From: Chaunax sp. Z400
Taxonomy: Eukaryota > Chordata > Actinopteri > Lophiiformes > Chaunacidae
Length of the DNA: 64,000 nt
Reading direction: 5' to 3'
NCBI GenBank assembly: GCA_037577475.1
Contig: CM075188.1
Location: 12,689,001-12,753,000, forward strand
Of the stretch, positions 25,331 through 37,810 are shown piece after piece (the first letter of the stretch is position 1; each line of letters begins with the position of its first letter). The position numbers were made by a program, and so were the translations under genes. Under the pieces are notes generated by a model, which worked only from the letters and a program-made list of their open reading frames with translations, made no database searches and was not told where the DNA came from.

Positions 25331-25694
25331 TCAATATCGTCTAGGAACAGAATTCCTCGGAACAGGAATAAATTTCTGCACAGTTTTGTGGTCCATCAGT
25401 AGCTGAGATATTTTAATATCCCAAATAGATTGAATGACCAACAGACAAACGCATTCATCCCTTAAGCCATTCCAGAAAAAAATTACAATGAAAATTGTTT
25501 TTCAAAAGTCGTGTTGATAGATTTCTTTTATCTGATTTGTTGGGAAAAACTGTGCAAAAATTGACCAGAAAATTCTAAATGGATGACTATCTACTGGTTT
25601 TAGCGTATAGGTCCAAGAGACTGTTTAGTCCTGAGTGTCGGGATGTTGCATATGTCACAGGATTTTGAAGATGCCAGTGAAACAAATCATGAGG

Positions 25695-25880
25695 GCCCCT
25701 TAGTTAAAATATTGTAGGGGGCGCTATGGAGCCATTCTGCCACAACAAGAACCATAAAAGATGTAAAGTGTGTGCAAAGTTTCTTGAGATTTTGCACTGT
25801 TAGCCCCTCAAAAATATGGTTTATTTTTTATAAATAACAATTCTGGCAATTTCAATAGGGTCTTCACACTGCTTGGTGCT
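25695..25880. repeat. Dispersed repeat fragment ('ggggcgctatggagcc')
   Basis: The core 'gggggcgctatggagccatt', followed by 'gtgtgcaaagtttcttgaga' and ending near 'gcttggtgctcaggc', is typical of a high-copy fish repeat. No coding capacity. Confidence 0.6.
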
Positions 25881-28440
25881 CAGGCATCAACTATCCACAT
25901 GGGTCTATTCTGACAGAAACAACAGAAGTGTGTTTTTTCTTGTTGTAATTTTGGTGAACTTATCCTTTAATGATTGCGGTGCAGTATTAGGTTTAATCAT
26001 ATATACAGTCTCTTGCCATTCTGAGGTTTTATACATTGTTTTTATGAGGATAAAGCTTACAGAATCTGAACATTTCACAATAGCGTTGAGCCTCAAAGTG
26101 TATCGTTTTCCAAGCAGGTCTATTTCTGTTGGTACAAACTCAGTGGGCCAGTGAAACAGGTCATGATGAAACACTGAGCTGGTCCGGATGAAACTGAGAT
26201 GAAGAGAGACAGACGATGTACACCCGTTTTCTTACCCATGCTGCTTATAACTCCTGGTACAAACCAAAAAAGCCTTCACACACACACACACACACACCTA
26301 GAGCAACACTGAAGTCACAGTCATCATAGGGAGTGTTGTTCTGGTGGGTTACACACCTTTACAACAATGCATATTGTAGCCATGATACAGAAGCAGTTTG
26401 TGAAGCATCTGAGAGGCCACATCGACAATCAAGGGAAACATCCAGAGCAGCACTTTTAGCATGAAAATCCAAGTAGGTGGTCTTTATTGGTCTGTGATTT
26501 TATTCTGAGGATTGAGGATTTTATAGGCTGAAACCTTTTCCACGTTGCCCCGATTAAAATGAAGCGTTAACGAAAATGTTGCCTATATTTATATTTTGAC
26601 CACGGGGTCAAACAATCTCCTGTGTGCGCATCAGGGCCTCAAGTGTCTTTTGCAGTAACAGATGTGCCTGAGGACTCGAGGGTAAATTGGTACAGGGCCC
26701 TTCATGAGGAGCTTGACTCGTGAATTCCTACTTGTTCTGCCGACTGTCTGGAGTCTGAAGCAGTTGTTTGCTGAACATGACTGGGTAATGGTGTTTTACA
26801 GGGTTAAAACATGAAACTGTGTTGCAATCCTTTCTCTCAGACTGTCTGGTTTTCGCATGCAGTGTTTTTAAACTCATTAAAACAAATGCCAAAAATTTCT
26901 AACCGTGTATTTAATGATGCTGTTTGCTGTTCTACGGAAGCATGTCAAGTAGTTTAAACTATAATCAGATAACAGGGAGAAGATTCAGATGCCTTTTGAT
27001 CTGATTTTAGCAGTTCGAGCTGTAAATGTGTCGGTCTGGGAGGAGATGCATTATGAATTCAACACAATAACGCATTCAGACAAGATTTTTCTTTTATAAA
27101 AGATTCACATATTGGTAATTAAAATACTAAAGTTAATTATATCCACTTTATCCCAAGAAAAAAACAGCAGGCCCTTAAAAAAAACAACCCAGTAATATCG
27201 TACAATCCAAGGTTATTTCCTGTTAAAATACCAGGACATCTGGTGAAATGAGTGGGGTTGAGTGAAGACAGATGATGCACTAACGAGTATCATTTATGTA
27301 AAATATGTCAACATCCATACTTGTGATGAAGACAAATCCTCGAGTACCTGATTGAATTTCATGTAAAAACTTGTGTAAATAGTTTAATAACAGTGACGTG
27401 AAGCTCGACTTTGGGAATGTTCTGTAAATAGTTTTCTAATAAATAATAAAAATAGAAACTTCTGATCAGCCCCACATCAATTGAAGCCTTACGTTAATAA
27501 TGATCAGTTACTCCCACGTCTAGTTTAAGCCCCGCCCCTTCCTTGTACAGCTACAGATAATTTACTTGTTTGAACGGATACAGGTGATGGTGTAGACGCT
27601 CACACTGAGTGATGAGCATCAACGATTCAACCAGTTCAGGGTAAGCTGGGCCACAATCAGACATTTTTGATTACTTTGCCAAAAAATTCCACAGAATATA
27701 GTTATATAGGAGCAGGTGATAAGAAGCGCCATGTAAATGCCTGATTAACAAAGGAATAAGTGAAACAGACAATCCTTTGAGATTTACAGATTATAATTTA
27801 AACGGTGCTATTATTTACATCCAAGTGTAACATGATTTCAAGTAGTACAAAATAATCTTCACCACGTGATGCGACGGTCCGTTTCAGTTCGGATAATGAC
27901 CGCCTGTTACAGCCGACGGCAGCATCTCTGAAGTGTCAGATTAGTTTATTCCTATGACATTTTATTCACACACCCAGATTACTGTCAAACCTTAAAGTCC
28001 ACCAGAAACAGACACACCACAGTCATACAGCGGAACACTTTCATCACAAGACATCCAAGTGACTATATGCTGCCTGGCAACAGAAAGTGTATCCAAAAAT
28101 AGCAGAAAGAAACCCGACATGAGAGCCGTCATTAAGGAAACAATGGTTACTTTGACTACCATAATCTATAGGCTCTTGTTGCATTGATTTGTTTTGTTTT
28201 TTTCTTTTGTGCCCCGCAGGCAGACAGGCCTCTCAAGCTGTGTACAAATCCAACCTCTGTAGCAGAGTTTGGCGCCAACATGGCTCCAATGCTAACCTTG
28301 ATCACTGGACGGTTATGGCTTGTACATGGCTTTAGAGGAAAAACAACAGCTGGGAAAAATGTCCTAAAATGTGCTCTCAGAGCTCAAAGTGGGACAAGAA
28401 AGATACTACAGCTGTGAGGTGGACAAGCCCACATTACATC

Positions 28441-28475
<35 letters not shown>

Positions 28476-28982
28476 TTTAGAAGAAGCTTTGTTGCCTGTC
28501 TGCCTCTTTAATCCTTCAGTATATACTGTAGGTAGCTATGGTTGATGTGGCAGTGACTGGCAGTCAAATAAGTTCTTATTGAACACAATCATTCAGTCCT
28601 GTTGAGAATAACTCTCCAAACGTGGAGGTGTGGCAGCCAGGATTATATCTACAGCAGTAATTATCAACAGTTTTCCTTTCTGGCTGGTTACCCTTCTCAC
28701 CTGAGGCACTTCTGGTGAATGAGATCCATCACAGCGCAGTGCTTGCTGTTTGTTTAAACCTTCTCTCCTCGTCTTGTGCTCCCAACGTGTTTCTTTCCTA
28801 TGATGCTACACCCCTTCTCTGCCTTTTCCTTTTTTTTTTTTGATCACGATATATGATAAAAGACCTTTCCCCTGATTTCCCTCCAGCCCTCTGTCCTCCT
28901 TTCCCCTCCATGTCCTGGCGCTTCAACAGGACCTCCTCCTGCTGCTGCTGCTGCTGCTGCTGCAGTGTCAGCCTTGAGTCTT
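25881..28982. other. Intergenic region fam78 / slc35a3 (tail to tail)
   Basis: Contains 3' flanking DNA of both genes. A (CA)n run lies at 26277-26297 and a 30-base poly-A run at 28444-28473. An ORF at 28184-28417 follows an acceptor-like ccccgcag but shows no recognisable protein. The slc35a3 3' UTR should fill the right part; its poly-A site could not be fixed. Confidence 0.55.
28939..28963. repeat. (CTG)n repeat in the slc35a3 3' UTR
   Basis: About eight CTG units, ending 20 bases past the slc35a3 stop codon. In the slc35a3 mRNA the repeat reads CAG. Confidence 0.93.
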
Positions 28983-31900
28983 CTACGCCCTACTGGGGTT
29001 GGGGGACGGCTTTCCTTCATAGCCGTAAAGGAAAGTGGCCGCGATGACCAAAATGGCCCCCAGGAAGAACACACTGGGGATGACAGCAGACAACACTATC
29101 AGCTTGAGAAATTGTGATTATGAGAAAGAAAAACTGAGATAAAAAACTCCAAACAGAAGGAGAGGTAGTGACTGTTTTCTCTACCCGGTGGGGTCGAAGT
29201 CCTGCAGCCAGAAGTACGATATGAGAGTCGACAGGATGATGGAGAGCGATGTAGCAAAGCCCTTGAGGATGTTGTCTGCATACTTGATGACCGCTGCTAT
29301 GACCAGACCACCCAGTGCCTGGAGAAACAACAAACACAAAGACACAGATGGACGAAGGCATGACCCGTAGTCTGATCCACAAAATAGACAGTTAGCCAAG
29401 AGGCTTGATAGTACATTTGACAGTTTGGGTGGGAAACACGAATGAATCACTCGCTGTGGAGTGAGCGTTACCTGGAGCGCCACGACAGTCCAGGTGACCG
29501 AGTTGTATCCCTGGAACATTCCTGACTCCTTCACTCTCTCTCCATCATAGGCCAGCATCCCAAAGAGGCCAAACACCAGGCCAAACATTCCTGCAAACAC
29601 ACACAGCGAGCTAAAGATCTGTCAAGATAAAACTCAACTATAGCACTACAGTGAATTTCATTATTAATAGAAAGATGTGAGTGGTGGCCCAAATTGAATA
29701 AAAGACCAAAATTTTTATTAAAACTGAGGTGAAGACGTATCATTCCATATCTGCAGTGAAAATTTCAGCTTCATGATTTACTTCACGAAGTACAAAGATG
29801 AGAGGAAGAAACAAACAAAACAGCTAATGTCTGTACAGTTGGTATATTGGCTATTTGGGGTGAATAATCACAAACTGCTAACATGCAAACCATGGCTATG
29901 CTTTATGTGTTTAGCAAGAATAATATTTACTATTTTCACCCTCTAAGTTTAGTGTGTTAGCATGCTAAAAGAGTCAGTGCTTCAGTCCAGCACCTGGGCA
30001 AGAAACAGTCTAAAACCAAAAAATCACACATTTACAGGGCACAGATAGCGCAGTGGTTAGAGCGCGCGCCCCATGTACCGAGGCTATAGTCCTCTAGCGG
30101 TCGGCGCGGGTTCGATTCCGACTCGTAGCAATTTGCTGCATGTCTTCCCCCCCACTCTCTCTCCGACATTTCCTGTCACCTCTTCAGCTTTCCTAGCAAA
30201 TAAAGGCATAAAATGCCCCAAAAAATCACACATTAAATTTTGTACTGACTAATCAAACAAGCTGTGACATATTGATTAGTGCGTATTGTTACCTGCAGGC
30301 TAGCTATGACCCTCTGTTTAGTCTTTACGCTTAAGTAAGATAAACAGTGTTAGCCCTCTTCTGGCCCTAAAAACATATTCAGTGTACAAACATGAAAGAT
30401 TCAATTTTTTCATCTAACTTTGGCAAGAAAGCAAATAAGTGCTTCTCCCGAAATACTGAACTTAAACTACGACTCATTTTCATTGAATGAGTCAGTTATG
30501 TTTCCACTTATTTTAACTGTCAAAGAAAAATATATCTTTCAAAGAGCTGAAGTTCGGATTTCAACCCTGATTCCTAATTTCGTTCACTTAACATTTTCTG
30601 TGCTTTGCACAGCATTTTCTTCCCCGCTCTTGCTGTAGATCTAGACTCGAACATTTAATGCAGGTGACGAAGCTCCAAGCTTACACCAGGAATCACAGGA
30701 GACCGAACGCATGTCTCACACGCTGCAGGGTAAAAATAAACTAGACAAGAACATTCATCTTAACAGAAACCCATCAGAGGCAAAAAGCCCAGCTGGCTCT
30801 CTCTGCAGGCAAGAAAATAAAGTGAACTTACAAGAGAAACATGGAGGAGGTGCCTTTTACAAACAACATTATTCATCTATGAAACGTTAATGTGACTTTT
30901 CAATGTGCTGCATTACAAATATGTATATATATATATATACTGTATTATACTGTTGAAGACTGACAGGACAGTTGAGTGACCCGACTGATCGATGAATACT
31001 GACCTAGCTGGATGTTGCGGACCCAGACGCTCTGTTTGCTCTCCTTTAGGATCTTCTCAAAATAGACACCAGCAAACCCACTGGAGCAGCATGCCACCAG
31101 AACTGCTGCCACGCCAACAAACTGGGAGCCTGCAGAGAGGGCCTCCTTCTCTGGGTCCACTGCTGACTCAGAGGGCCACTGCAAACACAAGAGACACACC
31201 TGATTGATAATTTGACACCAAAAAAAAAAAGTAAGGTTCACTAATTGATTTTTTTCAGATTCATCCTCATCCCCCAGTTTTTCTCAGCATATAGAGATAG
31301 CTCAGTTGTGATCAAATGACATAATGATGACATTTGACCCTACACCAAAAACCATTCATTCCAGAAGCCATCTACTGATGGAGACTGCAAGATGTGGTGC
31401 AAAGCTAGTAAGTGGGTCAGTCTCACTGTCTTTGTGCGAGGCTAAGCTAACCCTTTGCCTCATATGTACGGTAATGTACAATTTTCTTGTTTAGCTCTTG
31501 GCAAGACAGTGAATAAACACATTTCCCAAAATGTCAAACTATTTCTTTTTTCTTGCATTGCAAAAAAAAACCCAAACCCAGCACTATTACATACATATAT
31601 ATACAGAACAGTAAATAGCCAGTGTGTATGTGAGAATGCAAAACAGAACATAAGCATTAACTGTGAAATGAAATAGATTCTTGGATCAAATAAAATATTC
31701 AATGAATGAATATTGATACGTCAATAAAACTCTGACAAATATGTCCCGAGTAAGGCCCATACTCAGTGTAATGGTTAACAATACCTGAACTTCATACACA
31801 GGCATCATCACAACAAGATGTAAAAATGCTGCTGCAGAATGTGAGTTCCTGCGTTATATATGTGCCACAGTAAGCAGGAAAATTGGTGATAGTGCAAAAA

Positions 31901-34703
31901 CAAAAAAGATCAAGATCTCTGGTTGTGCAAACTGAGAAAAGCACTGCAGCTGCTGCATTTTGTCATTCTTTGGTAGAGACCATTTCTGCATGGTAGCAAC
32001 TTTTAAAGATGCTGTTTGCCTTCCACGTCTACACACACGTCAAGTCAACTCCGCTGAGTGAGAAGTAGCAGTGAAAATGAACTGTGAAAATTGGGAAGTC
32101 GCGTTTATACAAATGCAGACAGACCAATTATTTCTTAGCAGACTCATGCTGCGTTAGCTTGTTTATTCCTTTTGGAGGTGTTGGCAAACAGAATAGGTGC
32201 CATGGCTGTGTGTTAGTAACGTATTAGATGTGTTGATCTGCTGTTTGAGCCTTAAGGAGGTGCCAGGGATAAAGCATTGTCACATTCCTGCACACAGTCT
32301 GGTTACACAGCTTGAGTTACAGTGTCTACCCGATTGTAGGTGTGTCTACAGGCCCTCCTCCCCCATTGTGCTTCTCTCCAAGTGCTCTGCTAATATCAAG
32401 TTCACATCCTGTTTAATGCTGACTGAACGGACCAGGATTTTCTTTGTTTTGCCAAGGTGAAGGAGGTGATATCATAACAGCAAGCATTATTCATCAGCAC
32501 ATCCTTCATAATCACTGGGAGTCAATATTAATTCTATGTTCCAGTTCTGGCCTCAGTATTTTGTTTTACTCATTTAACCTTCATACAACCATGGAACTCC
32601 CATTTACACCTCTTTATTGGTGTGTTATATGTACTAGTGCTTAAAGATCACACTATATTTAAAACAAAAAAATACGCAGCACAGTAAATGCTCACTTAGG
32701 AAAAAGTGACACCTACAACATTAGCCACAATCTCTTTCTTCTTACTGGATGGATTTTCTAAACATCATTCAGTGTGATTCTGGCCAGATGGTGCAGAGGA
32801 AGTAGGTACAGACAAAAGGGAGAACATGCTGAGGATTTCCAAACTTTGTAGACGCATACAATCTCTATTATTGTTCCAAGAGGAACCCCGGAGAGGGTGA
32901 TCATTTTTCACATGTGCAAGTAGTAAACAGACATGAAAGTGTACTGGACCTGCACGAGAGCCACTCCTGTCATAAGAATGAGCAACGAGAGCCACTGGTA
33001 GACGCCCAGCCTGCGGCCGAGCATTGACACTGAGAAGAGAGCTGTGGTCAGGATCTTCAGCTGATACGTCACCTGATGGAGACAATGTGGTAAAACTGTC
33101 AATAATCCATGAAAGGATGGCTAATTGCTAAATGGCTCAGACAGATTTTTTTTTTTAAAAGCTCCTGTGGGAGTCACACAGATTCACAAAGTCTGCTCTT
33201 TGATCACATGACCTCCCAACCCAACCTGCCCTCTGCTGTACCTGGTAGGTGGCTGCATCCAGGTTGGATAAGGCAACATACAGCAGGTTGTTCTGAAGTG
33301 TGTAAATCCCTGAGGGGATGGCCAGCTTCAGTGTTTCAATTGGTTTGTGGACAATTTCCTGACGTAGGATGCTGTTCAGAGCTCGCATGCTGTAACCTGA
33401 GGGATGGGAAACAGTCAATCAAAAGGCAGTCAATAGGCTTACTGCTTTATCTGATGACTTTGCTGACGGAACTAAAATAACAAGAACCTGAAATACTGCA
33501 TGTTACATCAATGCAGGTTTCAGGTCTGACGGTTTAACTCAAAGAAAGGCAGCCTTGAAGTTATGCTCTCCATTGTTTAGTTTCAGTAAGATGGGAGGAA
33601 CATGACAAACCTGGTTCAGTAAGTCCTACCAATGCTACCATAAACATGTGTGTGTAGCAAGATCAGAAAAACACTGACACTCTTTTTAGTTATTCTTTCA
33701 TAAGACCGTTTGGATTTGTAAATCATAAAGTAAATCATAATTATGCTAAGACTGAGTCAAATCTTCTATTTTTTTTGCTTGTAGAAAACCATGTTTACAT
33801 TAATCAAATTAAAGTGTTCCCATGAATATCAAAATCAGCTATTGCATCTACAATATTTTGATTGATAGCAGCCCAGTTTTTAGTGTTTCACTGCCCTCCC
33901 TCAAACTAATTCTATGTATTTTTGACATGAACTTAACATTTTTCATGTAATATTAGTGTGTTGCTCTATTGTGCAGTTTTACAAATATTGGCATAAATAC
34001 AATAAAGAAATAAAATGTTCATATCTCATTTGCTAAATCAAGTCAAAAACTATTTTGATATCTGATCGATCATTTCTGTCATTTATTGAGGAAAAAAGGA
34101 CAAATATAACCCGGTTCTCAAATGTGCGGGTTTGCTGCTTTTCTGTGCTCTACCAAGGTTTATGTACTTTTCAGGGTATGAAAGTGTTGATCAAACAAAA
34201 TACGTAATAGGTTTGCAGCGGTATATTGTTTCAAGGTGTAACTGTGACCGGGAGACTGCAAAACTATGTAAATTGACTTACCTACATAAGTTAAGTTATG
34301 CTGTCTATGAATCATTAAAAATATTGTGCTCTTCTGTACATGTGTTTAAAAAAAACAGCACTCATCACAAAACGTACACCACTTACACCATTTTCTGATA
34401 TATACTTTTTCTGATACTCTCATGTAAATAATACAAACATAACATTAGAAACACAGATAATAGTGGCACACCTACTAATGACTATTACTTGCGATGTGTG
34501 CACGTGTACTCACTATGCTCCTTGAAGACGAGCAGCACACAGCAGAGGATCTTCATGACCTCGGCCACCACCACAGCTGAGGAGGCCAGGTACCGCGGGC
34601 CCTCTGCCTGCAGGGTACGGGAGTACCGCATGGTGAGCACCAGGGAGGTGGTCTGGAACACCAGCACGCCCAGAGAGACGTACTTCAGCCGGGATGAGGC
34701 CAT
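28983..34703 (-). CDS. slc35a3: Golgi UDP-N-acetylglucosamine transporter
   Basis: Seven coding exons in phase: 34514..34703, 33242..33396, 32950..33072, 31004..31178, 29472..29590, 29185..29318 and 28983..29073, giving 328 residues (human SLC35A3: 325). The protein starts MASSRLKYVSLGVLVFQTTS and runs LAIPSGIYTLQNNLLYVALS, TYQLKILTTALFSVSMLGRR, SGFAGVYFEKILKESKQSVW, KYADNILKGFATSLSIILST and FLGAILVIAATFLYGYEGKP. These blocks follow SLC35A3 more closely than the sister UDP-galactose carrier SLC35A2, especially the ALSAGSQFVG and GYNSVTW segments. It is a multi-span nucleotide-sugar antiporter (about ten helices) that imports UDP-GlcNAc into the Golgi for glycan branching. The acceptor before the ATG (tatattcag) implies a non-coding exon upstream. 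Confidence 0.96.
29591..31003 (-). other. slc35a3 intron 4
   Basis: Holds the complete SINE at 30033-30219 and an AT dinucleotide run near 30920-30938. Nothing else recognisable. Confidence 0.7.
30033..30219 (+). mobile_element. tRNA-derived SINE with target-site duplication
   Basis: Begins with a tRNA-like head: A-box tagcgcagtgg and B-box ggttcgattcc, about 50 bases apart. A tail follows with gctgcatgtcttccc, the pyrimidine-rich tccgacatttcctgtcacct and cttcagctttcctagcaaat, ending aaaatgcccc. The 15-base flanks AAAAAATCACACATT at 30018-30032 and 30220-30234 are identical, a target-site duplication, so this is a single insertion still easy to date. It is transcribed antisense within slc35a3 intron 4. 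Not a functional tRNA gene: no intact cloverleaf past the anticodon region. A second copy, inverted, lies at 59305-59494. Confidence 0.9.
31179..32949 (-). other. slc35a3 intron 3
   Basis: AT-rich, no recognised exon or repeat element. Confidence 0.65.
33397..34513 (-). other. slc35a3 intron 1 (between first two coding exons)
   Basis: AT-rich, no recognised feature. Confidence 0.65.
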
Positions 34704-35100
34704 GGATGGTCAGTAAGTGGCTGAATATAGAAAAAATGGGTTAAATGACGTTTTGAATATGCGGTACACGTTGTTAGAGTTGTAATTATTCTTAGAGGGT
34801 TAATACAGGAGCAGAATAAAGAGTTAAAAAGGCACAAAAAAAAGAGGCTTTTACTCAGAGCAAACAATGGTGAAAGAAGTCGCTGAAGTACTTTCTGCCT
34901 TACCTTCAATGGCGGTTCAAACGTTAACTTCACTGACGCAGATGATCGTCTCTACGTAAAATAAGCCACTCGTACAAGTTTAAACCTCGGGTATCGTCTG
35001 TTCTTGTCGGCGCTCTCTCTGTCTGAGAGGCAGACCAGGTACTGGAGGCTGAACCCAGCTGTCAAAACAGCAGTACTTCAAGCCCTGGCGTCCATTGACC
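34704..35100 (-). promoter_or_regulatory. slc35a3 5' UTR and likely promoter-proximal exon
   Basis: The coding exon extends upstream to an acceptor at 34720/34721. A good donor (ATTGAAG/GTAAGG) ends a candidate non-coding exon at 34914, giving a 193-base intron. The 5' end of that exon is not visible; the moderately CpG-bearing stretch to about 35350 is a reasonable promoter location. Confidence 0.5.
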
Positions 35101-37810
35101 CGCACTGGATATCAGCCGTCTGCTCATAACTGCACATCATCTTATCAGGGTTTCCGCGCCAGCTGTGCCTTCATCCCGGGCCATTACGGTTTAACTATCC
35201 GTCCGATAAAAAGACTAATTTACATCGACAACAATTCTGGAAGGGGAGAAATCTATTGCATGTAAGATCCTGGCTGACTTCCGTGTACAGATTTTCTTCC
35301 TCGTCTTGCGTCATTGCTTCCTGTGCGAACTAGCGCCCCCTTTGGCGACAAACGGCACTACACGCGTTTACTTTAATCTGACGTGTGAGTTTGTGGAAGT
35401 ACTGACTTCCCTCCCAGAACTAAAAGCAAAGGATTGAGGGTTTCACATTCACGGTCGAATAATTATTTTTAATGGAATGTTATTTGGACATGCAGCAAAG
35501 AGTGAGATAGAGCGTCCATGTTAACCATCTGAAGGAAAACACTGAAAGACTTCAGAGTGGTACAAAAAGGCACCAATACAGTTTATGCTCATTTGTAGTA
35601 ATGAAAAGTACACAGTTGTTTTCCTGACCTATTTAATCTTTAAAAAAAATAAATAAATAAAATCTCGGCATCTGTATGAATTGTATACTCACATGTCACA
35701 TTAATTTCCATGTGAAACCAATATGATATTTCTTTAAAAAAAAAGACAAATGTACAAAAATCTATACAATCTGAACTTTATTTTAATAAGCACATTTGGT
35801 TGATCATTTGGTTTTTTGAGACAGAAAACTTACTTGTCATCAGTTTTAGTTTTTCTACCTTATACAAACATGGTGACAACTACTTCATATTGCATGTATA
35901 TTACAGGCTATTTGGTTAACATGGAAAGTACAATAAAAAAAAAACATATGCAGAACATAGACATAAGACCTTGCACATGAACAGGAACTGTCTTAATTTA
36001 ATTACAATGCTGACTGACACTTCAATGTACAGTACTGTCTTGTGTGAAACTACTGGGACATCAAGTACACAGAAAAAGTACTGGGAATATTGATGAAAAC
36101 TAATTTAATTTGTTCACAGATACTTTCAGTAATAATTCAAACCAAAACAACTTTTCTTGGTATTAGATGGGAGTACCGTGTGTCTAATTAAAAAAAAAGA
36201 AGCCTATAATACATCACAACACTAACTGAAATGACAAAAAAGAGGATGTGGTGTAAATTTTTGGCAGATAAAGATAAATTTGGTCTGAGAGACACTGATG
36301 TTCCTTTTTGAAGCTTCAAAACTAAAACAGTGAATGATTGTCTGTGTTTATAGAGTAGTCACATGAGGCTATGATCAACATCAACTTTAAGAAGGAAGAC
36401 AAAAAAATACTTTATTAAACCTCACTGTCCTCCAGACTTGGTTTATGAATTATGACAAATAAAAAGGTGCACAGACTGATTGTAGTTTAGCAAAAGGCAA
36501 AACTGGTTAAATGATTTTGGAATAGAAAATGTTTTAAAAGGTAAAAGCATGCACCACTGTAACATTCAGAATCATTCAAGAAGTGCGAACAGAATTCATA
36601 TAAAAAAACAAAAAACATTTTGTCACAACTTTGCCAAACTGAGCTCCGTAATAACAAGCAGAATGTGCTGTAAGTCTATGTACATTTCACCATACAACAT
36701 ACTATAACTAATATGTATTTGCATAAAGTTCGTCAAGCTTCTGAATGAATCCCTCAACAACACATGAAGTATAGTGGTACAATCTCCAACTCTGGTTTTG
36801 GTTTTCCAAATCAACTCTTATGTACTTCTGCAACAGCAATTACCATCAAAACATGGGTAACACTGTTGACTCTACACCTACAGTGTGCAAGTAAAACTGC
36901 ATGTAATGGATGTTCTGTGTTCTCAGATGCATAATGTTTGCTGGGAAATCCTATCATCTATCAATTGTAATCAATGCAGTAAATACACTTGACCCTATTC
37001 CTTGTTTGCAAGTTTGAAGCCATTTAGTAACAAGACACCTCTGTGTGCATTTGTATTTATTCTGTAAGTTACTTGGTGTTTGTCTTTCTAGTCATGCAAC
37101 AGCATTCAATAAATCCCCTCTTTAGCTCATTAAAAATGCACAAGTACAAAAAACAAAAAAGCAACGGCTTGGTAGTTCTGCTGAAGCATCAACTGAATGT
37201 GACCCATTGTATTAAAAAAGTTAATGGTTTCAACAAGGAGTTAGTATTGGCAGGTTTATCACATAAAAAATAAGGATAGCATATAGCAGAATGAAATGAT
37301 AATGTCCTCCAAAACAGACAGTATCAACACAGAGAATCCTCTGCCCTTTTTCAGTATCCATCTCAACAGTCTGTTTTTCTGATGCAATACCAGCTGGCCA
37401 CCATCTAGTCGGCAGTTCTTCGATGATTCCTCAAAAAAACAGTTTGTGTTTGAGTGGCAACTGCCAACAAGAAAGTCTTGACTTGGCCAACAGAGAGCAC
37501 AGGATGCTTAGCAGGGAACAAAGGCACAACATGGAAAATTTATTTTAACTTGTGACTGACAAATGACTCCACGCTTTTTGGTAGAGAGAAATTTTGCTTT
37601 CTAGCCGATAATACTCAACAACATTATAGAAACTATACAAACAGTTGTCATTAAGTGCAAAGAAGAGAAGAAAATATAAAAGGGGGGTTGACCGATTATT
37701 AGAACAAAGAGACTTAACAAGTGAGAAAAGCATTGAATGAGTTACTATGTGTTGTTATTTAACTACACAGAACCCCAAAGTCAGTTTATTTATGCTTTCC
37801 TCGGGCTGGC
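35101..37810 (-). other. slc35a3 promoter flank and long notch2 3' UTR
   Basis: The part next to notch2 (about 35770-37810) is an AT-rich stretch without exons, consistent with a long 3' UTR. AATAAA on the minus strand occurs at 35777-35782 and 36411-36416, so at least two poly-A sites are possible. The split between the notch2 3' UTR and slc35a3 upstream DNA cannot be fixed from sequence alone. Confidence 0.5.

Noticed and set aside
28184..28417. Single-exon ORF with an acceptor-like sequence in front
   Set aside because: No similarity recognised, no splice donor partner upstream in frame, and it lies between two tail-to-tail genes.
30033..30120. Possible tRNA gene
   Set aside because: The A- and B-boxes are present, but the sequence continues into a SINE body with target-site duplication, and no proper acceptor stem closes a cloverleaf.
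28983..34703. Assignment to slc35a2 (UDP-galactose transporter)
   Set aside because: The N-terminus, the WPSESA...ALSAGSQFVG region and the GYEGKP ending follow SLC35A3.
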